Shown here: positions 1 through 8,587 of the stretch, piece after piece
Layout of the letters: every line of letters starts with the position of its first letter
How positions within the stretch are numbered: the first letter of the stretch is position 1
Assembly (NCBI GenBank): GCA_903911925.1
Contig: CAIWFH010000130.1
Coordinates: 1 to 38,790 of the forward strand
Direction of reading: 5' to 3'
From: an uncultured Acidobacteriaceae bacterium
GTDB taxonomy: Bacteria; Acidobacteriota; Terriglobia; Terriglobales; Acidobacteriaceae
Length of the DNA: 38,790 bases
The notes under the pieces: model-generated
The model's database searches: none
Seen by the model: the letters and a program-made list of their open reading frames with translations, nothing else
Told to the model about the DNA's origin: nothing
Translations under genes and position numbers: made by a program

Positions 1-66
1 AAAGTGGGTAAGTCCCTTATTTTTATATGCCTTATAGATCGCTTTGGATGCGTCTAGATGTGATCT

Positions 67-141
67 TGGTAGCGCTACCGGGAATCGAACCCGGGTTTTA
101 AGATTGAGAATCTCACGTCCTAACCCCTAGACGATAGCGCC
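67..141 (-). tRNA. tRNA-Glu (anticodon CTC), CCA encoded
   Basis: On the minus strand a full cloverleaf can be drawn: acceptor GGCGCTA with TAGCGCT (first pair G-U), D arm GTCT/GGAC, anticodon stem TGAGA/TCTTA around loop TTCTCAA (anticodon CTC, reading GAG), and T arm CCGGG-TTCGATT-CCCGG. The discriminator A is followed by a genomically encoded CCA at 67-69. The anticodon lies at 106-108. An integrase-like fragment lies just beyond its 5' end, whereas tRNA-targeting elements normally sit at the 3' end, so this gene is not clearly an attachment site. Confidence 0.95.
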
Positions 142-312
142 ACTATTTTCAACAACTTGCAGAACAAATTGCGCTTCCAAGCACCCATCCTACCACTAAT
201 CGTAAAAATCCATTCCGTCTGTAACTCCTGCAGAACTGCTTTTCCTAATATTCGCACATTCAAGAGCAGCAGGACTCAAGGAGAGAACGGGACGGCGACG
301 AAGCGTCAATTA

Positions 313-555
313 GTGAACCTTAAACAGTATCGCAAGCTAAGCCGGAAATGGCAATTCGTGCCCGTTGCCCGCGATGCCAAAGGGATCCCAGACCCCCGCC
401 TCGTTCTCGTCAATGGAGGGCCGGTCAGCTCGAAGGGCGGCCCCTTCTACCTCGAATTCAAACGCCAAGGGATACGACGGCAAGAGTCTGTAGGCATGGT
501 TCCGCGGGAAGCCCTGGAAGCCTGGCGGACGAAGTTGGCAATCCAGCCCGATTGA
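313..555 (+). pseudogene. N-terminal fragment of a tyrosine-type site-specific integrase
   Basis: About 80 residues resemble the N-terminal SAM-like part of phage-type integrases: LKQYRKLSRKWQFVPV, then PDPRLVLVNGGPVSSKGG, FYLEFKRQGIRR and PREALEAW. A stop follows where the core-binding domain should continue, so the catalytic Arg/His/Tyr domain is absent. The reading frame is open from a TTG at 157, but the match begins at a GTG at 313, taken here as the start; an AAGGAG-like box lies some 27 bp further up, too far for a clear ribosome site. I infer a dead remnant of an integrative element beside the tRNA. A short stand-alone protein is possible but less likely. Confidence 0.55.
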
Positions 556-788
556 ACCCGATCCTGAAGCGCAGGAGCTTGGGATTGGCATGATGATCGA
601 TCACGCGATCGAGAAGCACCTTGTTGAGGAGAAGCAGGAGTCTTTCCGGAGCCGGCAATGCAAGCCCGAAATATTGGCAGGCTGTTTCTTCCTTAAGCCG
701 CGGGCGAAACCGGTGCCGTTTCCTGGAACCGGTGCTTCATTCCGTTCTGGCATTCCAGGAGCCGCAGGAGTGGTCGAAAGGGCTGCCC

Positions 789-1049
789 TCATTGAATCAA
801 CCCGAGGCCTTTGAGCTCCTTTTTCAGCTTTGCAATATCGATGGGCTTCACCATGTAGGCGTTACAACAGCCGAGCAAAGCGGTGGTAATGCTTTCCATG
901 TCTGTATGGATTGTCGTGACGATGATTTTAGCGGTCTTTGAAACGCCACAAGAAATCTCCTTTTTGCGAATCTCTCGGATCGCTTCCTGCCCGTCCATCT
1001 TTGGCATCCCCAGGTCCATGCAGATCAGATCGTAGCTCTGATTTGTAAA
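789..1049 (-). pseudogene. C-terminal half of a CheY-like receiver domain
   Basis: The minus strand encodes SYDLICMDLGMPKMDG, the phospho-acceptor Asp strand of a response regulator, then GQEAIREIR, a TTIHTD switch segment and CNAYMVKPIDIAKL with the conserved Lys-Pro. The N-terminal half, including the acidic pair that binds Mg2+, is missing: similarity stops near 1049, where a plus-strand PAS fragment begins. Without the N-terminal strand and helix it could not fold as a receiver, so I call it a remnant. The ATG at 1019 could start a 76-residue peptide, but nothing suggests that it is used. Confidence 0.7.
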
Positions 1050-1465
1050 AGGAACTCTGGAGCACCATCCAGTCTGGCAAAGTCTGGCACAGAGAGGTGA
1101 TCAACCGCCGCAAGGACGGCGCCATTTATCACGAAGAAATGCGGATCGCCCCCCTCCGGGATTCGAAGGGCGAGCCCAGTGGGTACATCGCCATAAAGCG
1201 GAACGTGACCCGGCAGCGGGCGGACCAGGAAGCGCAAGCGTTTGTCGCAGCGATCGTGGAGAATTCCGAGGACGCCGGGGATTGGCAGCCGGTGATTGCC
1301 CGCATGGACGAATTGGAACGTCAATTCAGCCTCCTCAAGAATGTGATCGAAGCGAACGAAAAAGGCTTAGGGCGATTTGGGCGGAACACGAACCTTGCAA
1401 CCTTTGGCACTTGTTGTTATGAATCGGATCCTCTGCAAGCAGGTAATCTTCAATGGGCGGATTGA
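1049..1465 (+). pseudogene. PAS/PAC-domain fragment of a sensory protein
   Basis: The frame opens directly after a TAA at 1046-1048. It reads KELWSTIQSGKVWHREV, then INRRKDGAIYHEEMRIAPL and GYIAIKRNVTRQRADQEAQ, the C-terminal half and PAC motif of a PAS domain as found in hybrid sensor kinases. The start of a following PAS (VENSEDA) breaks off near 1276; the rest to the stop (ARMDELERQFSLLKNVIEANEK and onward) is unlike a PAS continuation. The N-terminal PAS half is missing, although a comparable N-terminal half lies about 12 kb away at 13076-13266. It is a decayed gene piece joined head-to-head with the receiver remnant. Confidence 0.65.
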
Positions 1466-1940
1466 CACTCGTTGCGATGCCTGTCGCCGGACACCGATGA
1501 GCGCCGGCCTATTTCAAAAAGAGATTCCTCGAAAGAGCCTGTGAGCAGCGGTCTTTGACCGAGTTGAGTCTCTCTTTCGTGCCACGCGAACTTGGCGACT
1601 GCCTTGCCCCGTGCGGAACGATCACCCTGACAAGCGCGGATTCCACTCCCATGCGAATTCGATTTGATGCCATCTACCTGCGGCGCAGATTGGCAATCTG
1701 TGGCCGGGTTCCGATTCGGGATAAGTGTTCCGCAATTGTGCCCGCTTCACGAAATGCGCATTCTTGGCCACTTTTCAGTTGTCGGAAACGTGCCGAAGCA
1801 CTTAACTGGACATCGTGACCTGCCGTGCGCATCTATGCCAGTTCCACTCGCGCACGCCGCATACCTGACCAATCCGCTGAGTCCGGCAACGCGCGAGCTT
1901 CGGATTACAACTCAAATGAAGGGCAAGAAAGGAAAGCACT
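1466..1940. other. Intergenic stretch without a recognisable gene
   Basis: Two overlapping plus-strand frames are open here (about 1555-1818, and from 1664 into the next gene), but neither shows a family signature and they contradict each other, so no gene is called. The stretch around 1690-1800 is rich in near-repeated short words (ggataagtgttccgcaatt, aatgcgcattcttggcca), reminiscent of an insertion-sequence end, but no transposase is present. The last 20 bases hold AAAGGAAAG, the ribosome site of the MCP at 1941. A promoter for the chemosensory operon is expected here; I could not identify one convincingly. Confidence 0.5.
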
Positions 1941-3860
1941 ATGGCACTCGTAAAGAAAGTTGCCGCTCAGGCAACAGCCGCTTCATCGGATGGAAAGCCC
2001 TCGCTTGTAACTGCCCGCGAGGCGGAAGCACAGCGCAAAAAGGCGAGGACCCTCGCCAAGCAACAGCAGGCGGCCGAGCGCATTGCTGCTGCCACGGGAC
2101 AGTTGGCCTCGGGTATCGCCGAAGCGTCGTCAGCCGCAGAGGAACTGAAGCGCGCCAGCGATCAGATCGCCAGCGGCGCCGAGGAAGCTTCAAGCGCCGC
2201 GCAAGAGTCGCTTACCGCGTTCCAGCAGGTGGGAGTATCGATTACACGGCAGTTGCAAAATGCCGATCTCAGCGCCGGCAAGGGCGAAGCCTGCCAATCG
2301 CTGATCGCCAGAACCAGCGGGGACGTGGCTGGCCTGATTACGAACGTTGGCATGGCGGCGCAACGCCAGACTGATTCCGTGCGCATGGTGGTGGAGTTGG
2401 AAAAGCAGGCAGCCAACATCGGCGACATCGTCAAGGCTGTTGCCCGCATCGCCGATCAGACCAACCTGCTGGCCTTGAATGCGGCCATCGAAGCAGCGCG
2501 CGCCGGCAAGCATGGCAAGGGTTTCGCGGTTGTAGCCGACGAAGTCCGCACCTTGGCCGAGACTTCTGAAAAGAGCGCCAAGCAGATTCAGGAGCTGGTC
2601 GGGCAGATTCAACAGGAAGTGAAGTCGATCGCCGAGGGCATCAATACTTCAGCGAAGACCATGGAAGAAGAGGTGGAAAAGGGAAAGGCTATTACCGCGC
2701 AATTGGAGCAGATTCGCCTGGATGCCATCGAGATCGTGAAGGGAATCCGGGAGATCGCGGTGAATGCCGGGCAATCCAATGTCGCATCGCAGCAGGCGCT
2801 CAAGGGATCGCAAAGCATAGCGGCCGCGGCCGAAGAGCAGTCCTCAGCGGCTGAAGAATCAGCCAAGACCGTTGCCGAGCAGGCGCAGGCGCTGGCCGAG
2901 TGCGAGCAGGCGGCCCAGGCTTTGTCGGAACTGGCCGAGGATTTGAAGAACTCGACCGATGTAGCCAAGAGCGCAGAGCAGGTAGCTTCGTCATCCGAAG
3001 AGCTGTCTTCGGCAGTGCAGGAAATCAACCGCTCGAGCGCCCAGATCATGACAGCGTTAGGACAGATTCGCAAGGGTGCAGAAGTGCAGTCATCGGCATC
3101 GGAAGAATCCGCGGCAGCCACCAACCAGATTGAAAAAGGACTCGAAATTGCCCAAAAGAGGGCTACTGTGAGTTCCGAGAAGGTGATTGCAATCAGAGCC
3201 TTGCTCGGCGAGAACAAGACCGCGGTGAACGGGTTGATCGCCGGACTGTCCAGTTCGGCCGATGCCTCGCGGGCAAGCATCAAGCAGATGAACGATCTGG
3301 AACTGGTGTCGCGCCGCATTGACAAGATCGTCGAGGCCATCAGCACGGTGTCGATCCAGACCAACATGCTGGCGGTCAACGGGGCGATTGAAGCGGCGCG
3401 AGCCGGGGAATTCGGAAAGGGCTTCGTTGTCGTGGCAACCGATATCCGCAACCTGGCACACGACTCCGCGGAGAATGCCGACCGTATCAAGGACCTGGTG
3501 AAAGCAGTTCAGGACCAGATTGGCGTGGTGGGCCGCGACTTGAGCGAGATTGTGGCCGCGGCCGTCAGCGAAGTGGAGAAAGCCAAAACTACAACTACCG
3601 ACCTGATCACCATCGAAACCGACATCCAGGTGGTGGAAACCGGCTGCCAGGAAATTCTCTCCGCATCGGACGAGATTGCCGCCGCGCTGGGCCAGGTGAA
3701 GAAGGGCATCGAGCAGATCTCTGCTGCCGCCGCCGAGGCCGACAAGGCCGCAACCGAAGCCTCCAGCGCCGCACAGCAGCAGTCCAAGGGCGCCGAAGAC
3801 CTTTCCGCAGCCATTGAGGAAATCGCTTCGTTGGCCGACGAACTGCAAAGCGCAGCATAA
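1941..3860 (+). CDS. Soluble methyl-accepting chemotaxis protein with two tandem signalling units
   Basis: The 639 residues show no signal peptide, membrane segment or ligand-binding domain; almost everything is Ala/Glu/Ser-rich coiled coil. Two hairpin tips are visible: [17 protein letters not shown] near residue 173 with [16 protein letters not shown], and [17 protein letters not shown] near 473 with [16 protein letters not shown]. Each tip is flanked by Glu/Gln/Ser-rich helices of methylation-site type (for example [14 protein letters not shown] and [13 protein letters not shown]). A normal MCP has one such tip that binds CheA and CheW, so this looks like an internal duplication of the signalling module. 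The second tip is more diverged (M and V for L, G for A). It starts at an ATG behind AAAGGAAAG and heads the operon, so it is probably the cytoplasmic receptor or scaffold of this pathway. Confidence 0.9.
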   Translation: MALVKKVAAQATAASSDGKPSLVTAREAEAQRKKARTLAKQQQAAERIAAATGQLASGIAEASSAAEELKRASDQIASGAEEASSAAQESLTAFQQVGVSITRQLQNADLSAGKGEACQSLIARTSGDVAGLITNVGMAAQRQTDSVRMVVELEKQAANIGDIVKAVARIADQTNLLALNAAIEAARAGKHGKGFAVVADEVRTLAETSEKSAKQIQELVGQIQQEVKSIAEGINTSAKTMEEEVEKGKAITAQLEQIRLDAIEIVKGIREIAVNAGQSNVASQQALKGSQSIAAAAEEQSSAAEESAKTVAEQAQALAECEQAAQALSELAEDLKNSTDVAKSAEQVASSSEELSSAVQEINRSSAQIMTALGQIRKGAEVQSSASEESAAATNQIEKGLEIAQKRATVSSEKVIAIRALLGENKTAVNGLIAGLSSSADASRASIKQMNDLELVSRRIDKIVEAISTVSIQTNMLAVNGAIEAARAGEFGKGFVVVATDIRNLAHDSAENADRIKDLVKAVQDQIGVVGRDLSEIVAAAVSEVEKAKTTTTDLITIETDIQVVETGCQEILSASDEIAAALGQVKKGIEQISAAAAEADKAATEASSAAQQQSKGAEDLSAAIEEIASLADELQSAA

Positions 3861-3872
3861 GTGAGGGACCTC

Positions 3873-5552
3873 ATGACGACAAAAGCATCGAAGTATCGCG
3901 ACGGCGGGACGATGGTCAAGGAACCGGTCGCCGAACCGGCTCCGCCCGCACATCCTCCGGATGAGACGGTCAGCGAGCCGGCGGCGGCTGTCCCTGCTCC
4001 GCAAGAGTCAAGCCGAATGACGGCGCAAAACAGCAAGATCCAGACCACGGAAAAGGACTCTCAACAAGGGACACAGCAGTTTGTCACGTTCATGGCCGGC
4101 GAAGAAGTGTTCGCGGCCGATATGACGCCGGTGAAGGAAATCATCCGAGTGCCCAAGGTGGTTCGCGTGCCTCTTGCGCCGCCGGCTTTGGAAGGCCTTG
4201 CTAATTTGCGCGGCAAGGTTTTGCCCATCATTTCCCTGCGCCGGCTTTTCGGCTTTGAAGAGTTGGCGCACGACGACTCGACGCGCGCGCTGGTTGTTGA
4301 CGTGGGCCAGCCGCTCGGATTCGTGGTTGATCGCGTTTCCAGCGTGGTTGGCGTTGATGCCGGTCATATTGAGGATGTGGGCGCGATCCGCACCACGGTG
4401 AATTCCGATGTGCTCTCAAGCCTCATCAAGGATGTGGGCGGGCACGCAATGATCATGGTGCTGGACTTTGCCAGGCTGATTGAGCGGGAGTTCTCGCAGA
4501 TCGCGGCGATTACAAAAAGCGCTGGCGCGGCGGGCGCCGTGCAGGCAAGCGTGCAGTCGGACGAAGAAGACCTGAGCGATGAACTGCAACTGGTCAGCTT
4601 CGATGTCGATGGGCAAGAGTACGCCATCGCCATCGAAGACGTGCAGGAGATTGTGCAGGTGCCGGAGGCGGTCATCCATGTGCCGCACTCGGAGTCTCAT
4701 GTACTGGGCGTTATGACGCTGCGCAGCCGCCTGCTTCCGCTGGTGAATCTGCGTGCGATGTTCGCGCTGCCCTATCGCGAGCTCGACGAGAAGAGCCGCA
4801 TTGTCGTGCTTACCCTCAACGGCGTGTCGGTCGGCGTGGTGGTGGATGCGGTCAGCGAAGTTTTACGGGTTTCAAAGGCCGGTGTCGATCCACTGCCCGC
4901 GATGCTTGCCCGCGAAGGAAACCTGGCTGAAATCGCTTCAATCTGCCGCCTCGATAATGGCAAGCGTTTGGTGTCGATCGTCACCGCGCGCAATCTCTTC
5001 GGACATTCCGTCGTAAAAGAGGCATTGAGCGCGGTGAACGAAAGCGAAGTGGAAGAAGGTCAGCTAACCAGGGAATCCGAAGACAGCCTGGACGACGACG
5101 AGCAGGTGGTCATCTTCCGCCTGGACAAGGAAGAGTTCGGCGCGCCCATCGCCAGCGTACAGGAGATTGTGCGGGTGCCGGAAGAGTTGATCCGCGTTCC
5201 CAAGGCGCCATCGTTCGTCGAGGGCGTTATCAACCTGCGCGGAATCGTGCTGCCGGTGATCGATCTTCGCCTGCGGCTGGGTCTGCGCCAGGTGGAGCGC
5301 AGCGACCGCCAGCGGATCATGGTATTTCTCATCTCCGACGTGCGCACCGGATTCATCGTCGACCAGGTCGCCGAAGTGCTGAAGATTCCCAGGGCGGCCA
5401 TCGAGCCGGCGCCGCAACTGTCACGCGACCAGGTCAGGCTGCTGAGCCGCATGGCAAATCTGGAAAAGCAGAAGCGCATGGTGCAGCTCATCGATCCGCC
5501 TCACCTGATGGAGCAGAAGGAACTGGCGGCTTTGGCCGCTGTTACGGGATGA
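3873..5552 (+). CDS. Triple CheW-domain coupling protein
   Basis: The protein (559 residues) consists of a Pro/Ala-rich N-terminal stretch of about 65 residues and three CheW domains, at roughly 70-210, 235-375 and 410-550. Each has the CheW signature: EIIRVPKVVRVPLAPP with GLANLRGKVLPIISLRRLF; EIVQVPEAVIHVPHSE with GVMTLRSRLLPLVNLRAMF; and EIVRVPEELIRVPKAP with GVINLRGIVLPVIDLRLRL. CheW couples MCP tips to CheA. Three copies in one chain could bridge several receptor tips or kinases, matching the double-tip MCP upstream. A GTG at 3861 extends the frame by four codons, but ATG 3873 has GAGG at proper distance and is preferred. It lies 12 bp after the MCP and 4 bp before cheB. Confidence 0.9.
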   Translation: MTTKASKYRDGGTMVKEPVAEPAPPAHPPDETVSEPAAAVPAPQESSRMTAQNSKIQTTEKDSQQGTQQFVTFMAGEEVFAADMTPVKEIIRVPKVVRVPLAPPALEGLANLRGKVLPIISLRRLFGFEELAHDDSTRALVVDVGQPLGFVVDRVSSVVGVDAGHIEDVGAIRTTVNSDVLSSLIKDVGGHAMIMVLDFARLIEREFSQIAAITKSAGAAGAVQASVQSDEEDLSDELQLVSFDVDGQEYAIAIEDVQEIVQVPEAVIHVPHSESHVLGVMTLRSRLLPLVNLRAMFALPYRELDEKSRIVVLTLNGVSVGVVVDAVSEVLRVSKAGVDPLPAMLAREGNLAEIASICRLDNGKRLVSIVTARNLFGHSVVKEALSAVNESEVEEGQLTRESEDSLDDDEQVVIFRLDKEEFGAPIASVQEIVRVPEELIRVPKAPSFVEGVINLRGIVLPVIDLRLRLGLRQVERSDRQRIMVFLISDVRTGFIVDQVAEVLKIPRAAIEPAPQLSRDQVRLLSRMANLEKQKRMVQLIDPPHLMEQKELAALAAVTG

Positions 5553-5556
5553 GTCA

Positions 5557-6630
5557 ATGATCAAGCTATTGATTGTCGACGACTCGGCGCTCATGCGCCG
5601 CCAGTTGATGGTCCTGTTTCAGGCCGAGGGGGACTTTGAAATCCGTCAGGCCAGAAACGGCGATGATGCGGTGAGGGAAAACAGGGAATTCCAGCCGGAT
5701 GTGGTGACCTTGGACATCAACATGCCGGAGATGGATGGATTGACCGCGCTTTCCCTCATCATGGCCGAAAGGCCAGTCGCAGTGGTGATGGTCTCTTCGC
5801 TTACCAACGAGGGGGCGCTGGCTACGTTTGAGGCCTTGAATCTGGGCGCGGTGGATTTTGTCGCCAAGCCGGGCGGAACCATTTCGCTTTCCATCGACAG
5901 GATTACCGCGGGACTGGTATCGAAGGTGCGCAGTGCGGCGCGGGCGCGCCCAAGGAACAGGGTATCGTCGGCAGGCGCCTTGGCCCGGCGCATGCAGGAG
6001 GAACGCAAGAAGGTCTCCCAGGAATCCGCCGCATTGGCCGCTCCTCGTGGGACCGGCGATGGCCTGCTGGTGATGGGTGCGTCGACGGGCGGTCCGCGGG
6101 CGCTGGAGATCGTGTTGTCGGGGTTGCCGGCGCATTTTCCGTGGCCGGTGCTGGTGGCGCAGCACATGCCGGGGGCATTCACCAGGGCATTTGCCGAGCG
6201 GTTGGATCAACTCTGCGCTTTGAAGGTCGTGGAGGCGGGCTCGGCACTGGCGGTCGAATCCGGCAAGATCTATATCGGCAGGGGGGGAGCGGACATGGTG
6301 CTGGCCAATCGCGCCGGCAGACTCACCGTCCTGCCTACGCCAGAGAATTCGAAGTATCTTTGGCATCCATCGGTCGAGTTGCTGGGCCGGTCGGTGCTTG
6401 AACACTGCGATCCCAAGCGAGTCACGGCAGTGCTGATGACCGGCATGGGCTACGACGGTTCGGATGCCTTTGCCGAAATCAAAAAGCGCGGCGGCCGCAC
6501 CATTGCCGAATCGGAAGAGTCGGCCGTTGTTTATGGAATGCCGGCCGAGTTGGTGGGCAAAGGTGGCGCAAGCCTGGTGCTCGCCGCCGAAAGGATTGCC
6601 GGGCAGCTTTCAACCTGGGCGGCCCGATAA
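5557..6630 (+). CDS. cheB: CheB, protein-glutamate methylesterase/deamidase
   Basis: CheB removes methyl groups from receptor glutamates (and deamidates glutamines) to reset receptor activity; it acts in the cytoplasm at the array and is activated by CheA-dependent phosphorylation. The 357 residues have the usual order: a receiver domain (acidic pair D8/D9, phospho-acceptor D53 in TLDINMPEMDG), a linker, and the methylesterase domain with catalytic S176 (MGASTGGPRALE), H203 (AQHMPGAF) and D300 (MTGMGYDGSDA). Length and motifs are complete, so it should be active. It starts 4 bp after the triple-CheW gene, which indicates co-translation. Confidence 0.95.
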   Translation: MIKLLIVDDSALMRRQLMVLFQAEGDFEIRQARNGDDAVRENREFQPDVVTLDINMPEMDGLTALSLIMAERPVAVVMVSSLTNEGALATFEALNLGAVDFVAKPGGTISLSIDRITAGLVSKVRSAARARPRNRVSSAGALARRMQEERKKVSQESAALAAPRGTGDGLLVMGASTGGPRALEIVLSGLPAHFPWPVLVAQHMPGAFTRAFAERLDQLCALKVVEAGSALAVESGKIYIGRGGADMVLANRAGRLTVLPTPENSKYLWHPSVELLGRSVLEHCDPKRVTAVLMTGMGYDGSDAFAEIKKRGGRTIAESEESAVVYGMPAELVGKGGASLVLAAERIAGQLSTWAAR

Positions 6631-6684
6631 GAAAAGCACGCGGCTGCACAGGATGGGACCTGGGCCGGCCAGTTAGGAATAAGG

Positions 6685-7356
6685 ATGGCTCTGCTCAGAA
6701 CGAAAGCTGTGGAAGGCGCAGTGGAGAAAGCTGTGCCACCCGGCGCGAAGACATTTCCCGGTGCGGCCGACTGCGAGGAATTGACGGCAGGCCTTGAGAG
6801 CTCCAATGCCACGGAGCGCCGCCAGGCGGCGAGGGATTTGATGCGCTGTCCGAACGCCGGCGCCGCGCTGGTGAGCCGGTTGAAGCGCGAGCAGGATCTC
6901 GCCGTACGTGCTGCTATTCTCACCATCCTGATCCGCCTTGATGATCCGGCAGCGACTGCGGAACTGGCAGACTGCCTGAGAAGCGAGGATGTGGCGCTTC
7001 GCAACGAAGCCATCGAGGCTCTCAGGGAACTGGCAGTCGCTGGCGACCGTTCCGGCGCCGTGCCGCCGGTTCTCGCTTGCCTGCTGGCCGATCCCGATCC
7101 GGATGTGCGCATCTTTGCGGTCAACGTCATGGAATCAGTGAGTCATCCGGATGTGGAGAGATGGCTGATCGAAGTAATCGAAAACGACTCTCAGGTCAAC
7201 GTTTGCGCAGCATCGCTGGAATTGCTCTGCGAGATAGGAACGGAGGCGGCCGTCGACCCGCTGGTCCGAGTCAAGACCCGTTTTGCTTCGAATGCATTCA
7301 TTCAGTTCGCGGCCGACCTGGCGTTAAAACGCATTGTGGAATCTGACTCCCGATGA
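6685..7356 (+). CDS. HEAT-repeat protein embedded in the chemotaxis operon
   Basis: This 223-residue protein is built of alpha-helical repeats: ATERRQAARDLMRC, LAVRAAILTILIRLDD, VALRNEAIEALRELA, VRIFAVNVMESV and VNVCAASLELLCEIG are the inner helices of HEAT/PBS-lyase-like repeats, with the spaced Pro/Asp-Val-Arg pattern. No enzymatic motif, signal or membrane segment is seen. It starts 54 bp after cheB and overlaps cheR by 4 bp (ATGA), so it belongs to the same transcript. HEAT repeats usually bind proteins; a scaffold or regulator role towards CheB or CheR is inference from position only. Confidence 0.85.
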   Translation: MALLRTKAVEGAVEKAVPPGAKTFPGAADCEELTAGLESSNATERRQAARDLMRCPNAGAALVSRLKREQDLAVRAAILTILIRLDDPAATAELADCLRSEDVALRNEAIEALRELAVAGDRSGAVPPVLACLLADPDPDVRIFAVNVMESVSHPDVERWLIEVIENDSQVNVCAASLELLCEIGTEAAVDPLVRVKTRFASNAFIQFAADLALKRIVESDSR

Positions 7357-8219
7357 GCACACTTACGCCACAACCCGATCCCGGCCACGGCATAAGCAGC
7401 GAGGACTTTCTCAAATTCAGGGAGTTCTTCTATCGCAGGACCGGCATCAGCTTCGAGGCCTCGAAACGCTATTTTGTAGACAAGCGCCTGGCCGAGCGCA
7501 TCGAAGCCACCGCGACCAATACCTTTCGCGGCTACTTCACCATGCTGCGCTTTCAGGCATCGGGCGAGGAACTGCAACTGCTCACCAACTCGATGACCGT
7601 GAACGAAACATATTTCTTGCGCGAGGAATACCAGTTCCAATGCCTGGTCGATTCCATCCTTCCAGAGATCGTCAAGCGCAAGGCTAGTTCAGACCCGATT
7701 CGTATCTGGTGCATTCCTTCCTCATCGGGCGAAGAGCCCTATTCGATCGCCATGTACCTGCTGGAAAAATGGCCCCAGATTGACGCATGGGATGTGGAGA
7801 TCATCTCCTCCGACATAGACACCAGCATCCTTCGGCGCGCGCGGCAAGCGCGGTATTCGGGTCGCTCGGTGCAACACGTGCCCGCGCGCTGGCTGGCAAA
7901 GTATTTCAAAGGCGTGGGAGACGAATTCCAACTTTCAGACGATCTGCGCCAGGCGGTGGAGTTCACGCGCGTGAATCTCGCCGAGCCCGCCGACACCGTC
8001 AACTACCGCAACTTCGACGTCATCTTCTGCCGCAACCTGTTGATCTACTTTGACGATCTGTCGCGCAAGAGCGCGACAGAAACATTTTACGAGGCGTTGA
8101 ATCCAGGCGGTTATATCTGTCTGGGGCATTCCGAATCCATGAGCCGCATCTCGTCTTTGTTCAAAGTGCGCAAGTTTCCGGAAGCGATTGTCTATCAGAA
8201 AACCGTGGAGGGGCAATGA
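7353..8219 (+). CDS. cheR: CheR, SAM-dependent chemoreceptor methyltransferase
   Basis: CheR transfers methyl groups from S-adenosylmethionine to receptor glutamates and opposes CheB. The 288 residues show an N-terminal helical domain (DFLKFREFFYRRTGISF), the NETYFLRE motif, the SAM-binding segment IWCIPSSSGEEPYSIAM (usually A.CSTGEEPYS) and the later FCRNLLIYFD and GGYICLGHSES motifs. No C-terminal TPR is attached. It overlaps the HEAT gene before it and cheY after it by 4 bp each, so its translation is probably coupled to both. Confidence 0.95.
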   Translation: MSTLTPQPDPGHGISSEDFLKFREFFYRRTGISFEASKRYFVDKRLAERIEATATNTFRGYFTMLRFQASGEELQLLTNSMTVNETYFLREEYQFQCLVDSILPEIVKRKASSDPIRIWCIPSSSGEEPYSIAMYLLEKWPQIDAWDVEIISSDIDTSILRRARQARYSGRSVQHVPARWLAKYFKGVGDEFQLSDDLRQAVEFTRVNLAEPADTVNYRNFDVIFCRNLLIYFDDLSRKSATETFYEALNPGGYICLGHSESMSRISSLFKVRKFPEAIVYQKTVEGQ

Positions 8220-8587
8220 AACGCGTCCTGATCGTCGACGATGCAGCCACCGTGCGTATGTATCACCGCGGCATTCTCGAATCCGGCGGTTTCGCGGTGG
8301 AGGAAGCGCTGAATGGGATCGAGGCGCTGGAGAAGGCCCTGGAAGCAAACTACGACTTGCTCTTGGTGGACATCAACATGCCCAGACTGGACGGTTTCGG
8401 CTTCCTCAAAGAAATGCGCCGTCAAGAGATTCCTCAGCCGCCGGCCATCATGGTCTCAACCGAAGCCGCTGCTCGCGATGAGACGGCCGCCTACCGCGCA
8501 GGAGCCAACTGCTACCTGGTGAAGCCGGTGCGGCCTTCGCAGCTATTGGCCCATGCCCGGCTGATGCTCGGGGAGGCAGGCAGATGA
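8216..8587 (+). CDS. cheY: CheY-like single-domain response regulator (first copy)
   Basis: A stand-alone receiver of 123 residues: acidic pair D8/D9 in VLIVDDAATVRM, phospho-acceptor D52 in LLLVDINMPRLDG, the switch Ser/Thr in IMVSTEAAA, and the conserved Lys in YLVKPVRPSQ. It has no output domain. It overlaps cheR and cheA by 4 bp, so it is made together with its kinase. It may carry the output signal or serve as a phosphate sink for the second CheY at 11301; the sequence cannot decide. Confidence 0.92.
   Translation: MKRVLIVDDAATVRMYHRGILESGGFAVEEALNGIEALEKALEANYDLLLVDINMPRLDGFGFLKEMRRQEIPQPPAIMVSTEAAARDETAAYRAGANCYLVKPVRPSQLLAHARLMLGEAGR

Noticed and set aside
1402..1424. Sigma-54 promoter (TGGCAC with a distant TT)
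   Set aside because: The -12 element TTGCA is absent at the right spacing.
1690..1800. Insertion-sequence end of the IS21 type
   Set aside because: Only short near-repeats are seen; no transposase fragment or terminal inverted repeat supports it.
2609..4004. Long minus-strand open frames opposite the first MCP and triple CheW genes
   Set aside because: They mirror the Ala/Glu/Ser-rich coding strand and show only low-complexity Ser/Ala or Cys-rich sequence.
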